Shown in pieces: positions 25,526 to 33,270 of a DNA stretch of 64,000 bases. The translations under genes were made by a program, and so were the position numbers. Position 1 is the first letter of the stretch. Each line of letters opens with the position of its first letter. Below the pieces are notes generated by a model that saw only the letters and a list, made by a program, of their open reading frames with translations, made no database searches and was not told the origin of the DNA. The stretch is from JAJRAN01 sp963827135 (GTDB lineage: Archaea > Thermoplasmatota > Thermoplasmata > Methanomassiliicoccales > UBA472), in contig CAWGZX010000005.1 of NCBI GenBank assembly GCA_963827135.1, positions 558,001 through 622,000 of the forward strand, in the 5' to 3' direction.

Positions 25526-26043
25526 TACTCGACTCCTGGTCGGGCGTCGATGCCTGAATCGTACGGATGCTTCAGCACCTTCATCTCCGTCACCAGATCG
25601 GCGGCATTGACGAACTCCTTGGGAGCGTACCGGCCGGTCAGGATGACCTCGACCTTGCCTCTGGAGCGGACCACCTCGAGGACCTGTTTCGGATCAAGGA
25701 GGCCGAAGTCCGTGGCCACGTTGACCTCGTCTAGTATCACTATTTCATAGTTCCCGGATGTGAGCGCTTCCTTGGCCTTGGCCAGGGCGGCGAGCGCCAG
25801 GCGCTCGTCCTCTGGTGTGTGCTTCTCCCTCCCCAACCATTTCCCGCTCCCGAACTGGAAGAGGTCGATCCCCTTGAGCTTCCTGACGGCCACCACCTCG
25901 CCGTAGTCCTCGCCGCACTTCATGAACTGGATGATGCAGACCCTCAGCCCTCTCCCCCATGCCCTCAATGCAAGGCCGAAGGCCGCGGTGGTCTTGCCCT
26001 TCCCCTCTCCAGTGTAGACTTGCATCAGTCCTAGGTCCGCCAT
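25522..26043 (-). CDS. cobO: Cob(I)alamin adenosyltransferase
   Basis: This 173-residue CobO/BtuR-type enzyme has the P-loop GEGKGKTTAAFGLALRA near the N-terminus, then VCIIQFMK, EIVILDEVN and VILTGRYAP. It transfers the adenosyl group of ATP to reduced cobalamin. ATG 26043 fits a leaderless start behind TATA box CGTATTTTTAC (26071-26081, minus strand); an upstream in-frame ATG at 26058 is an alternative. It shows corrinoid use by the organism. It is divergent from the CYTH gene. Confidence 0.95.
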   Translation of the reverse strand: MADLGLMQVYTGEGKGKTTAAFGLALRAWGRGLRVCIIQFMKCGEDYGEVVAVRKLKGIDLFQFGSGKWLGREKHTPEDERLALAALAKAKEALTSGNYEIVILDEVNVATDFGLLDPKQVLEVVRSRGKVEVILTGRYAPKEFVNAADLVTEMKVLKHPYDSGIDARPGVEY

Positions 26044-26126
26044 GTTCTCAAGCTCCAATGTCGTCCTCGGTAAAAATACGATGCGACCGGGGCGGGATTT
26101 ATGCTAGGCAAAGCGGATTGGGGCAC

Positions 26127-26663
26127 GTGTTGGAGATCGAGATCAAAGCCCCTTGCCCGGACCTGCCGATGCTGGAGTCGAAGCTCAAGGCCATGGGTGC
26201 CAGGGACTTTGGGAGGCTGTTCCAGAAGGACGTGTACTACTCCCACCCCGACCGCGATTTCGGCCAGACGGACGAGGCGCTCAGGCTCAGGGTGGAGAAC
26301 GACCTGACCCTGGTAACTTACAAGGGCCCGAAACTGGACGCGGGGAGCAAGACCCGCGAGGAGCTGGAGGTGTCGCTGGGCAACCCCGAGACCTTCGCCA
26401 AGATACTGGAGAGGCTGGGCTTCGAGCCAGTGATGCAGATCTCGAAGCAGAGGAGGATCTACGGCATCAGGGGGGTCAGCGTCTGCCTCGATCAGGTGGA
26501 GGGGCTGGGCGATTACGTGGAGTTCGAGTTCGAGGGCGAGGACCTGGAAGAAGGCAGGTCGCGGATCCTCGGCCTTATGAAAGAGCTCGATGTCGAGGGC
26601 AACGAAAGAAGGTCCTACCTCGAGCTGATCATGGAGAAGGGAAGGAAGAAGAAAAGGCAATAG
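26127..26663 (+). CDS. CYTH domain protein (class IV adenylate cyclase / triphosphate tunnel family)
   Basis: This 178-residue CYTH protein has the signature LEIEIK (ExExK) at its very start, then EALRLRVENDLTLVTYKGPK, KTREELEVSL, and the C-terminal VCLDQVEGLGDYVEFEFE. These supply the acidic and basic residues lining the tunnel. It acts on a triphosphate substrate: family members include CyaB cyclases and thiamine triphosphatases, and archaeal members are mostly uncharacterised. GTG 26127 is the start, about 27 nt after GGATTTATG (26095-26103). Confidence 0.9.
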   Translation: MLEIEIKAPCPDLPMLESKLKAMGARDFGRLFQKDVYYSHPDRDFGQTDEALRLRVENDLTLVTYKGPKLDAGSKTREELEVSLGNPETFAKILERLGFEPVMQISKQRRIYGIRGVSVCLDQVEGLGDYVEFEFEGEDLEEGRSRILGLMKELDVEGNERRSYLELIMEKGRKKKRQ

Positions 26664-26672
26664 CCAGATGGT

Positions 26673-26924
26673 TCAAAGGCTCTTTATCTTGGCAATGACG
26701 AACTCCTTGATCTTGTCGTCGTCGGGGATCGTCACGGACTTCTTGAAGCGCTCCGTGCCGTCCGGAAGATAGTACCCCCTGGAGAGAGATATGAACTCGT
26801 TCTCCCCGTCACCGGTGATCGCCTTCTTCCTGGCGACCTCGATGAAATTGTTACGCCCGAAGGGTATCTTTTCAGCGCTGATGGTTATAAAATCCACCTT
26901 CTTGCCGTTCGACTCGTCGTCCAT
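26673..26924 (-). CDS. Small conserved-looking protein (83 aa), unknown
   Basis: This is a beta-strand-rich small protein with DFITISAEKIPFGRNNFIEV, then EFISLSRGYYLPDGTERFKK and VTIPDDDKIKEFVIAKI. There are no cysteines and no membrane segments. ATG 26924 is preceded by GGAGG about 8 nt upstream, and a TATA element lies at 26964-26976 (minus strand). The frame stays open further upstream, but that part lies before the promoter. I do not recognise the family. The compact size and strand pattern suggest a nucleic-acid- or ligand-binding fold (weak inference). Confidence 0.7.
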   Translation of the reverse strand: MDDESNGKKVDFITISAEKIPFGRNNFIEVARKKAITGDGENEFISLSRGYYLPDGTERFKKSVTIPDDDKIKEFVIAKIKSL

Positions 26925-27109
26925 TGCCTTGCCTCCTAAGCCGGTACCTCGAAAGACGTCGGTTCGATAATAAAAGTTTCCATTAACCTGAGCTCCACGA
27001 TCCTGAAGGCCAGTATGCTGGATGGTTATTTTTCGGCGCGCGTGGAGTCGGTTGGTGCGGAAAGACAGTGTAGAAGAATAGATATATGAAATTTGGAATT
27101 GCACGGGGT

Positions 27110-28422
27110 ATGACCGAGCCGGGGGAGGCCGTACCGCCCCCAATTACCATGAGATATTGCCCAGGCTGTGGCAGGCCCTTGAATGAGGTCGACCGCTTCT
27201 GCCCCTACTGCGGCAGGTCATTGGTCCCACAACCCCCCATCTATCCTCCCGTCTCCTACTACAAACCGCCCTCGACGCTCGAATCCATCATGAAGTTCGG
27301 GCGGCTGGTGACCCTGATCGCCCTAGCAGCGCTGGTTGGCCTGGTCTTCGTCAACGTCATCATCCTGGCCTGGAGCCCCACTATCGTGCTCCCTGAGGTC
27401 GGTCCAGATGTTGGCACTGTCATGTTCATCATCGTTCCATGGGCCGACCCTCTCGTGGGCCTGTTCGCATTGACGGGCTGGTCATTTAGCCTGTACCATA
27501 TTCTATTGGTATTCATCATCTCGGCTTCCTTCGCCTGGATGCTCTTGGTGAGCGTCGATACTCTGAAGAAGGAGCTGAGCCTCGAGAAGCCGAAGGAGGG
27601 GCACAGCCCGCTCTGGACCATAGGGACGGTCTTCTTCGCCGTGCTGGCATTCAATTTCATCTACGCTCTACTGCTGACGCTCTTCAACGTGGAGATCACC
27701 ACCCCGGACTTCGAGAGCGAGGAGCTCTGGCAGCTCCTCCACAGCCTGGCCAACGCCTCGGTCTGGGAGGAGCTGGTAACTCGCGTCCTGTACATCGGGG
27801 TGCCGTTATTGCTCATCGACCTCGCCTATCACAAGAGGAGGAAGCTGAGGCGATACTTCCTCGGAGGGGGGTTCGAGTTCGGGGGCATAGAGCTGGCTTT
27901 GATATGGGTCTCCGCCGGCATCTTCGCCCTCGGCCACACCGTATACTGGGATGCTTGGAAGGTCATACCGGTCTGGATCGCCGGGCTCGCCTTCGGCTAC
28001 CTCTTCCTGAGGCTCGGCCTGTACGCCTGCATTATGCTGCACTTCATGGTCGATTACCTTTCCGTGCCGATGGACATCGCCCCTGGATCAACGGCCATCG
28101 TCCTGCTCCTAGGATTGCTGATCCTGTTCTGGGACCTCTTGGGGAGCGTGTACATCCTGGCCTACAGCAAGCGCATGTTCGACTTCCTGTTGGGGAAGTC
28201 GTCCACCACGAAGACCGTTCAACCTTTGGGACCGACGCCCAGTCCAGCGCCGATGGCCTCTCCACCGCCCCAGCAGCTGCCGATGCCCGTGCCGCCGTCC
28301 CCCCTCCTCCTGCTGCCAGGTCCCACAAGGACGGCTTCTACAGCTGCACGAGGTGCGGGAACACCGAGGCGCGTTTCGTGGACGGTAAGTTAGAATGCAC
28401 GCGCTGCGGGCACAAGGAATGA
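27110..28422 (+). CDS. CPBP-family membrane protease flanked by two zinc ribbons; one-base frameshift
   Basis: The N-terminal zinc ribbon is YCPGCGRPL and FCPYCGRSL. Seven or so membrane helices follow, carrying the CPBP (Abi/CAAX) motifs: EELVTR around residues 219-224, FALGHT around 270-275 and MLHFMVDY around 310. A Pro-rich linker and a C-terminal ribbon CTRCG then CTRCGHKE follow, but the ribbon is in another frame. One C missing from the six-C run at 28299-28304 would restore a continuous protein. Whether this is sequence error or homopolymer phase switching is open. ATG 27110 is leaderless behind AGATATATG. Confidence 0.8.
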
Positions 28423-29187
28423 TCAGAGGGCGGCGAGTATGGAGCTCAGCCGGTCGCGGGATTCGACGGCCTCCTTCAGGCTGCGCGCCTCGATGACGTA
28501 GCGCCCCTGGTAATCGGACAAAGCGGAGAGCGCCTTCTTGAAATCGATGTTGCCCTCTCCCACCACCAGGTGCTGGTCCCTCTCCCCCAGGTTGTCATGG
28601 AGGTGGACGTTGATGAAGCGCTTCTTGTGCGCCAGGAAGGCGTCGATCTTGCCCATGGTGTTGGCGTGGCCGATGTCGAAGCATATGCCGAGGTCGAAGG
28701 AGCCTAGGAGCTGGAGCAACTCCTCGGGCGTGCGCCCCATGGTCAGAGGCCCCATGTTGGGCATGTTCTCCAGGGCCACCTTGACGCCCAGGTCCCGGGC
28801 CACCGATTCGATGTAGGAGAGCGATTCGAGGGTCGTCTGGATGACCCTTGGCTTCTCGATCATTCCCGCGGGCGAGTAGAATCCGGGGTGGACGGTCAGC
28901 AGACCGATCTCCATGCGCCGCGCCGCCTTGATGGAGTTCACTATCTCCCTCAGCGAGGTCTCGCGCACCCTCTCGTTGAGCGAGCCGATGTTGATGTCGC
29001 TCAGAGGGGCGTGGGCCGAGAAGCTTAGGTCGTAGGAGGAGCTAGTATCCAGGAACTGGTAGACCAGGTTGGGCAGGAAGTGCCTCCCCTCCCCGACTAT
29101 CTCCCAGGCGTCGAACTCCTTGCTCACGAAGCCGAAGGCCTCATCGAAATCCAGAATGGAAAGCACGGGCGCGGACACTGCGATCAT
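28423..29187 (-). CDS. Xylose-isomerase-like TIM barrel protein (sugar phosphate isomerase/epimerase type)
   Basis: This 254-residue TIM barrel of the AP-endonuclease 2 / sugar isomerase superfamily has FSAHAPLSDINI, LLTVHPGFYSP, VALENMPNMG, GICFDIGHANTMG and FINVHLHDNLGERDQHL. These give the His/Glu/Asp metal ligands expected for an EndoIV-like fold. The substrate is unknown. The start overlaps the UPF0201 stop (ATGA), so both are one operon behind the shared promoter at 29597-29609. Because most of the conserved metal residues are present, an active isomerase, epimerase or hydrolase is likely. Confidence 0.85.
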   Translation of the reverse strand: MIAVSAPVLSILDFDEAFGFVSKEFDAWEIVGEGRHFLPNLVYQFLDTSSSYDLSFSAHAPLSDINIGSLNERVRETSLREIVNSIKAARRMEIGLLTVHPGFYSPAGMIEKPRVIQTTLESLSYIESVARDLGVKVALENMPNMGPLTMGRTPEELLQLLGSFDLGICFDIGHANTMGKIDAFLAHKKRFINVHLHDNLGERDQHLVVGEGNIDFKKALSALSDYQGRYVIEARSLKEAVESRDRLSSILAAL

Positions 29188-29573
29188 CTCGGTACCTCCT
29201 CTCCGTTGGCGGTGACAGGGGCGACCTCGTCTATCAGGGACTCGAGGTCCTGGTCCTCGATCGCCACCTGGATTCCTCCCAGCGCGACCTTGCCATCAAG
29301 GAAGCTGACCTTCCCCGAGAGCGCGGCCTGCTTGTTCAGCGAGAAGCTGGTCGTCGTCCCGCTCGTCCCTCGGAGCATGACGCCGCGCGTCGCGTCGAGG
29401 ATGCGGTGGTTGCGGACCAGCTCCTTGAAGCGGCCCAGGTCCCCGGTCCTAGCAACGATGCCGTCGGCTGACCTCTCCACCTCGCTGCCAGGGAAGAGTC
29501 TGAGGACCGCCATCTCCACCTTCGCTGGGTCCTCCGTGGGGAAGCATCTCGCCTTCGCCGTGACCAGATCCAT
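29184..29573 (-). CDS. UPF0201 / DUF54 family RNA-binding-like protein
   Basis: This 129-residue archaeal protein has the family start MDLVTAKARCFPTEDPAKVE and LRLFPGSEVE. It is a predicted RNA-binding, ribosomal-L5-like fold of unknown role. ATG 29573 is used rather than the ATG at 29618, because the TATA box GTCCTTTTAAATAC lies within that longer frame and gives a leaderless start at 29573. The TIM-barrel gene is translated downstream. It is divergent from the PolD small subunit. Confidence 0.85.
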   Translation of the reverse strand: MDLVTAKARCFPTEDPAKVEMAVLRLFPGSEVERSADGIVARTGDLGRFKELVRNHRILDATRGVMLRGTSGTTTSFSLNKQAALSGKVSFLDGKVALGGIQVAIEDQDLESLIDEVAPVTANGEEVPR

Positions 29574-29596
29574 GATGCGCTCGGCATCCGAGAAGA

Positions 29597-29609
29597 AGTA
29601 TTTAAAAGG
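29597..29609. promoter_or_regulatory. Shared TATA element for UPF0201 (-) and polD small subunit (+)
   Basis: AGTATTTAAAAGG reads as a TATA box on both strands. It lies about 27-30 nt from the minus-strand ATG at 29573 and about 30 nt from the plus-strand ATG at 29636, so one element can serve both genes. The spacing is seen; bidirectional use is inferred. Confidence 0.55.
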
Positions 29610-29635
29610 ACTCGTCACATGATGCTAGGCTGATC

Positions 29636-31060
29636 ATGAGGGACCAGGTTCTAGCGGCATTGATCGAGGAGGGCGTGTTCCTCTCGCCCGACGCCGTCGA
29701 CTTCGTTTTGGGGCAGAGCAATCCCTTGAGCTTTGTACGGAAGGCGGTAGAGGTCATGCCCCAGATGCCCTTGGTGATCACCATCCAGGACATACGCGAC
29801 GCATACTGCCTCACTTCGACCAAGGGCTCCTGCCCGCCGACCCCCTCCCCGCCCCCGGTCAGGAGGGGCGAGGTCAAGGTGCTCAAGGACATCACCGGCA
29901 ACTCGACCTGCGAGGGCAACATCATCGATTTCGCCCGTTACTTCAACGACCGCTTCCAGAGCATCAGGCGCATCTTGGTGCGGCGCCGGGAGCTGGTGGG
30001 ATGCGTGCCGATCTCCAGGGCCATGCAGCTGGAGCGGGAGGTGCGCTGCATCGGCATCGTCAACGACGTCCGCACCACCAAGAACGGCCACAAGATGCTG
30101 GAGATCGAGGACGAGGAGGGCAAGGGGCTGGTGCTCATCACCAAGGAGTCCCCTTTGATCGACGAGCAGGTCATCCAGGACGAGGTCCTCGGGATCGTCG
30201 GCAAGGTGGCGAAGAAGGGAGGGATGATCGTGGCCAACGAGATCATCCGCCCGGACGTGCCCATCGCCGGCAGCATGGCTCCCTCCGACTCCAGCGCCCA
30301 GATCGCCTTCCTCTCCGACATCCACGTTGGAAGCATAACCTTCCTGAGGGAGAAGTGGGAGCGGATGACCGCCTGGACCAGGGCCCAGGCCAAGAAGGAG
30401 GGCCTGGGCTACGTCCTCGTCCCAGGGGATTGCGTCGATGGCATCGGCATCTTCCCCGACCAGGAGGAGGAGCTGGAGATCGAGGACGTCTTCGACCAAT
30501 ACCGCCTTCTGGCCGAGCTGCTCAAGGAGCTCCCCGACCACATCCAGATAATATTGCAGCCCGGCAACCATGACGCGGTGAGGCTGGCCGAGCCTCAGCC
30601 GGCCTTCAGCGAGGAGATCGCCCGCCTGTTCGACTCCTCGGTCCTGATGGTTGGCAACCCCTGCTATCTGGAGGTGGAGGGCAGGGTCATACTCTCCTAC
30701 CACGGCAAGAGCATGGACGACCTGGTGAACGCCATCCAGGGGCTGACTTACAATCGTCCCTTGGATGCCATGAAGGAGATGTTGAGGAGGCGGCACCTCG
30801 CGCCGATCTACGGGGGCAAGACGGCCATCGCCCCGGAGAAGAAGGACCACCTGGTCATCGAGCAGGTTCCGGACATCTTCGTCACCGGGCATGTGCACAG
30901 CGCAGGCATCTCCGAGTATAGGGGGGTCAGGCTGATCAACGCTTCGACCTGGCAGGACCAGACCTCCTTCCAGAGGATGCATAACTTCGTACCCGATCCG
31001 GCCAAGGTGCCGATGGTGCACCTGGGCACTGGAAAATACACGATGAAGGACTTCAACTGA
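29636..31060 (+). CDS. polB: DNA polymerase D small subunit (DP1), 3'-5' exonuclease
   Basis: This is a 474-residue calcineurin-like phosphoesterase. An OB-fold region lies before the catalytic part, which has LSDIHVGS, VPGDCVDG, LQPGNHDA, YHGKSMDD and TGHVHSAG, carrying the metal-binding His and Asp residues. It supplies proofreading to the PolD holoenzyme. PolD indicates a euryarchaeal-type replisome. The large DP2 subunit is not in this window. The start codon follows a TATA element at leaderless spacing. Confidence 0.95.
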   Translation: MRDQVLAALIEEGVFLSPDAVDFVLGQSNPLSFVRKAVEVMPQMPLVITIQDIRDAYCLTSTKGSCPPTPSPPPVRRGEVKVLKDITGNSTCEGNIIDFARYFNDRFQSIRRILVRRRELVGCVPISRAMQLEREVRCIGIVNDVRTTKNGHKMLEIEDEEGKGLVLITKESPLIDEQVIQDEVLGIVGKVAKKGGMIVANEIIRPDVPIAGSMAPSDSSAQIAFLSDIHVGSITFLREKWERMTAWTRAQAKKEGLGYVLVPGDCVDGIGIFPDQEEELEIEDVFDQYRLLAELLKELPDHIQIILQPGNHDAVRLAEPQPAFSEEIARLFDSSVLMVGNPCYLEVEGRVILSYHGKSMDDLVNAIQGLTYNRPLDAMKEMLRRRHLAPIYGGKTAIAPEKKDHLVIEQVPDIFVTGHVHSAGISEYRGVRLINASTWQDQTSFQRMHNFVPDPAKVPMVHLGTGKYTMKDFN

Positions 31061-31090
31061 TCCTACTAGATGTCGCCTTGGACCAGGGGC

Positions 31091-31222
31091 TCAATAGAAC
31101 CATAGGAAGAAGATGAGCACGTAGCCAAGGACCAGCATGGCCAGTGCGATGTACCAGAATAGCCGGAGCATGACGCCCCTGCGCCCTGCCCTCTTCTCGA
31201 ACTCCTCGTCCTGGTTCCTCAT
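31091..31222 (-). CDS. Small single-span membrane protein ending the ATP synthase operon (AhaG-like position)
   Basis: A 43-codon frame begins at the ATG complementary to 31220-31222 and overlaps the subunit D stop (ATGA). The protein has a charged N-terminus (RNQDEEFEKRAGRRG) and one hydrophobic helix (LFWYIALAMLVLGYVLIFFL). A small hydrophobic gene, ahaG, follows subunit D in the Methanosarcina ATPase operon, so this is a positional analogue; sequence identity was not tested. It may assist assembly in the membrane (inference). Confidence 0.65.
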   Translation of the reverse strand: MRNQDEEFEKRAGRRGVMLRLFWYIALAMLVLGYVLIFFLWFY

Positions 31223-31869
31223 CTGCCAGCCTCGGCCGCGGCAGCGGCCGTCTTCTGCTTGATGCGCTTGAGGCGGAAGATGTTCTCCCTCTCCATCTCC
31301 TCGAGGCGCAACTGGATGAAGGCGGCGGACTCCTTGAGCTCGGGGATGACCTTGTACTCGAGCGCGTTCACGCGCCGCTTGGTCTTCTCGATCTCGTCCA
31401 GCAAGCGCTTCATGGTGGTCTCGATCTCCGCGGCCTTGATGACCGTCTCCGTCAGGTCCTCGAAGGCCTTCGCGGCCTCGTCGATGTAGGTCGATGTGCC
31501 GATGACCCCGTAGCCACGGTTGTCGGAGGTGGCCCGCAGGCTGGTGGCCTCGATCTCTGGCACCACCAGTCCCATGATGTTCTTGGAGCGCAGCTGGATC
31601 TCGGGGTGGGTCTTCAGGGCGAAGGCGGCGGACTTGACGGCGATGGCGCCGTCCGCGGCCTTGGCCACGGCGATCTTGGTCATCGCGATCTCGTGGTCGC
31701 GGTTCACCCTCTGGCGTATCTCCTTGGCCTCCTCGAGTATCTTGAAGAACTCCAGGATGAGGCCGTCCCGCTTCATCTTCAGGATCTTGTAGCCGGCCTG
31801 GCTGAGCTTGATCTTCCTCTTGATCTCGAGGAGCTCCGACCGGGTTGGCTTGATGTCCTGCTTAACCAT
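31219..31869 (-). CDS. atpD: A/V-type ATP synthase subunit D
   Basis: This 216-residue central-stalk subunit is mostly two long helices forming the rotor coiled coil. Conserved features are PTRSELLEIKRKIKLSQAGY at the start and NALEYKVIPELKESAAFIQ near the end. It couples catalysis in A3B3 to c-ring rotation. It follows subunit B by 12 nt and overlaps the small membrane gene at its 3' end. Confidence 0.95.
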   Translation of the reverse strand: MVKQDIKPTRSELLEIKRKIKLSQAGYKILKMKRDGLILEFFKILEEAKEIRQRVNRDHEIAMTKIAVAKAADGAIAVKSAAFALKTHPEIQLRSKNIMGLVVPEIEATSLRATSDNRGYGVIGTSTYIDEAAKAFEDLTETVIKAAEIETTMKRLLDEIEKTKRRVNALEYKVIPELKESAAFIQLRLEEMERENIFRLKRIKQKTAAAAAEAGR

Positions 31870-31881
31870 GGGAACGCCGTC

Positions 31882-33270
31882 CTAGGCCGCCTTCTGCTTG
31901 TGCGCCGGGTGGTACTTCTCGATCCACTTGCGGTCGATCCTGGTTAGCTGGTTCTCCGGGATGTGCGCGAGCAGGTCCCACATCAGGTTGAGCGTGGTCT
32001 CGATGTCGCGGTCCTCCTCCTTGCCCTGGCGGACCAGGCGCTTCTCGAAGAGGTCTGCGAACTCCAGGAACTTGCGGTCCCGGTCGGACAGCGCGTCCTT
32101 GCCGACGATGGCCACCAATCCGCGCAAATCGCGGCCCTCGGCGTAGGCGGCGTAGCACTGGTCGGACACGGACTTGTGGTCCTCTCTCGTCCTTCCTGCG
32201 CCGATACCGGAGTCCATGAGCCTGGACAATGACGAGCCGACATCGATGGGCGGGTAGATGCCCGCGCGGTGCAGGTCCCTCTTGGCCACGATCTGGCCCT
32301 CGGTGATGTACCCCGTGAGGTCCGCGATCGGGTGCGTGATGTCGTCGCCCGGCATGGACAGGATCGGGATCTGGGTGATGGAGCCCTTGCGGCCCTTGAT
32401 GCGACCAGCGCGCTCGTACAGCGTCGCCAGGTCGGTGTACATGTACCCAGGATATCCGCGGCGGCCGGGCACTTCCTCGCGCGCGGCGCCGATCTGCCTC
32501 AGCGCCTCGCAGTAGTTGGTGATGTCCGTAAGTATGACCAGCACGTTCATGCCCAGGTCATAGGCGAGGTACTCGGCGGTGGTGAGCGCCAACCTGGGGG
32601 TGATGATGCGTTCGATGGCCGGGTCGTCGGCCAGGTTCATGAAGACCACCGCGCGCTTCAGCGCCCCGGTCCTCTCGAAGTCCTTCATGAAGTACTGCGC
32701 CTCCTCGTTGGTGATGCCCATGGCGCCGAACACCACGGCGAACTCCTCCTCCTTGCCCAGCACTTTGGCCTGGCGAGCGATCTGAAGCGCTATGTCGTTG
32801 TGCGGCAGCCCGCTCCCGGAGAAGATGGGCAGCTTCTGCCCGCGCACCAGGGTGTTCATGCCGTCTATGGTCGATATGCCGGTCTGGATGAACTCGCGCG
32901 GGTTATCGCGGGCCCAGGGGTTGATGGCCGCCCCGACGATGTCCAATCGGTCCTCGGGTATGATCTTCGGCCCTCCGTCCAAGGGCTCGCCGCTTCCGGA
33001 CAGTATGCGGCCCAGCATGTCCTGGGACACCGGCATCTTGAGCGTCTCGCCCGTGAAGCGCGCCCCGGCCGCCCTCTCGATCCCAGAGGTCCCCTCGAAC
33101 ATCTGGATGACGACGATGTCGTGGCTCGAGTCCAACACTTGGCCGCGGCGCTCCTCGCCGTTGGGCAGGGTGACGATGGCGATCTCGTTGAAGCCCACCG
33201 GCTCGGTCTTCTCCACGAAGACCAGCGGACCGGCGATCTGTGAGATTGTCTTGTACTCCTTGGTGGTCAT
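31882..33270 (-). CDS. atpB: A/V-type ATP synthase subunit B
   Basis: This 462-residue non-catalytic nucleotide-binding subunit of the A3B3 head has an N-terminal beta barrel, then SGSGLPHNDIALQIARQAKV (a degenerate P-loop region), GRRGYPGYMYTDLATLYERAG and the C-terminal helical domain. Its start immediately follows the subunit A stop (0 nt gap), so the two head subunits are tightly coupled. Confidence 0.97.
   Translation of the reverse strand: MTTKEYKTISQIAGPLVFVEKTEPVGFNEIAIVTLPNGEERRGQVLDSSHDIVVIQMFEGTSGIERAAGARFTGETLKMPVSQDMLGRILSGSGEPLDGGPKIIPEDRLDIVGAAINPWARDNPREFIQTGISTIDGMNTLVRGQKLPIFSGSGLPHNDIALQIARQAKVLGKEEEFAVVFGAMGITNEEAQYFMKDFERTGALKRAVVFMNLADDPAIERIITPRLALTTAEYLAYDLGMNVLVILTDITNYCEALRQIGAAREEVPGRRGYPGYMYTDLATLYERAGRIKGRKGSITQIPILSMPGDDITHPIADLTGYITEGQIVAKRDLHRAGIYPPIDVGSSLSRLMDSGIGAGRTREDHKSVSDQCYAAYAEGRDLRGLVAIVGKDALSDRDRKFLEFADLFEKRLVRQGKEEDRDIETTLNLMWDLLAHIPENQLTRIDRKWIEKYHPAHKQKAA

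Noticed and set aside
29651..31021. Long open frame on the minus strand (456 codons) opposite the PolD small subunit
   Set aside because: It is a shadow of GC-rich coding: the plus-strand frame has all PolD exonuclease motifs and the minus frame has a low-complexity composition rich in Leu, Val, His and Asp.
32269..33243. Open frame on the plus strand (324 codons) opposite ATP synthase subunit B
   Set aside because: It is a shadow frame; the subunit B motifs on the minus strand are unmistakable.
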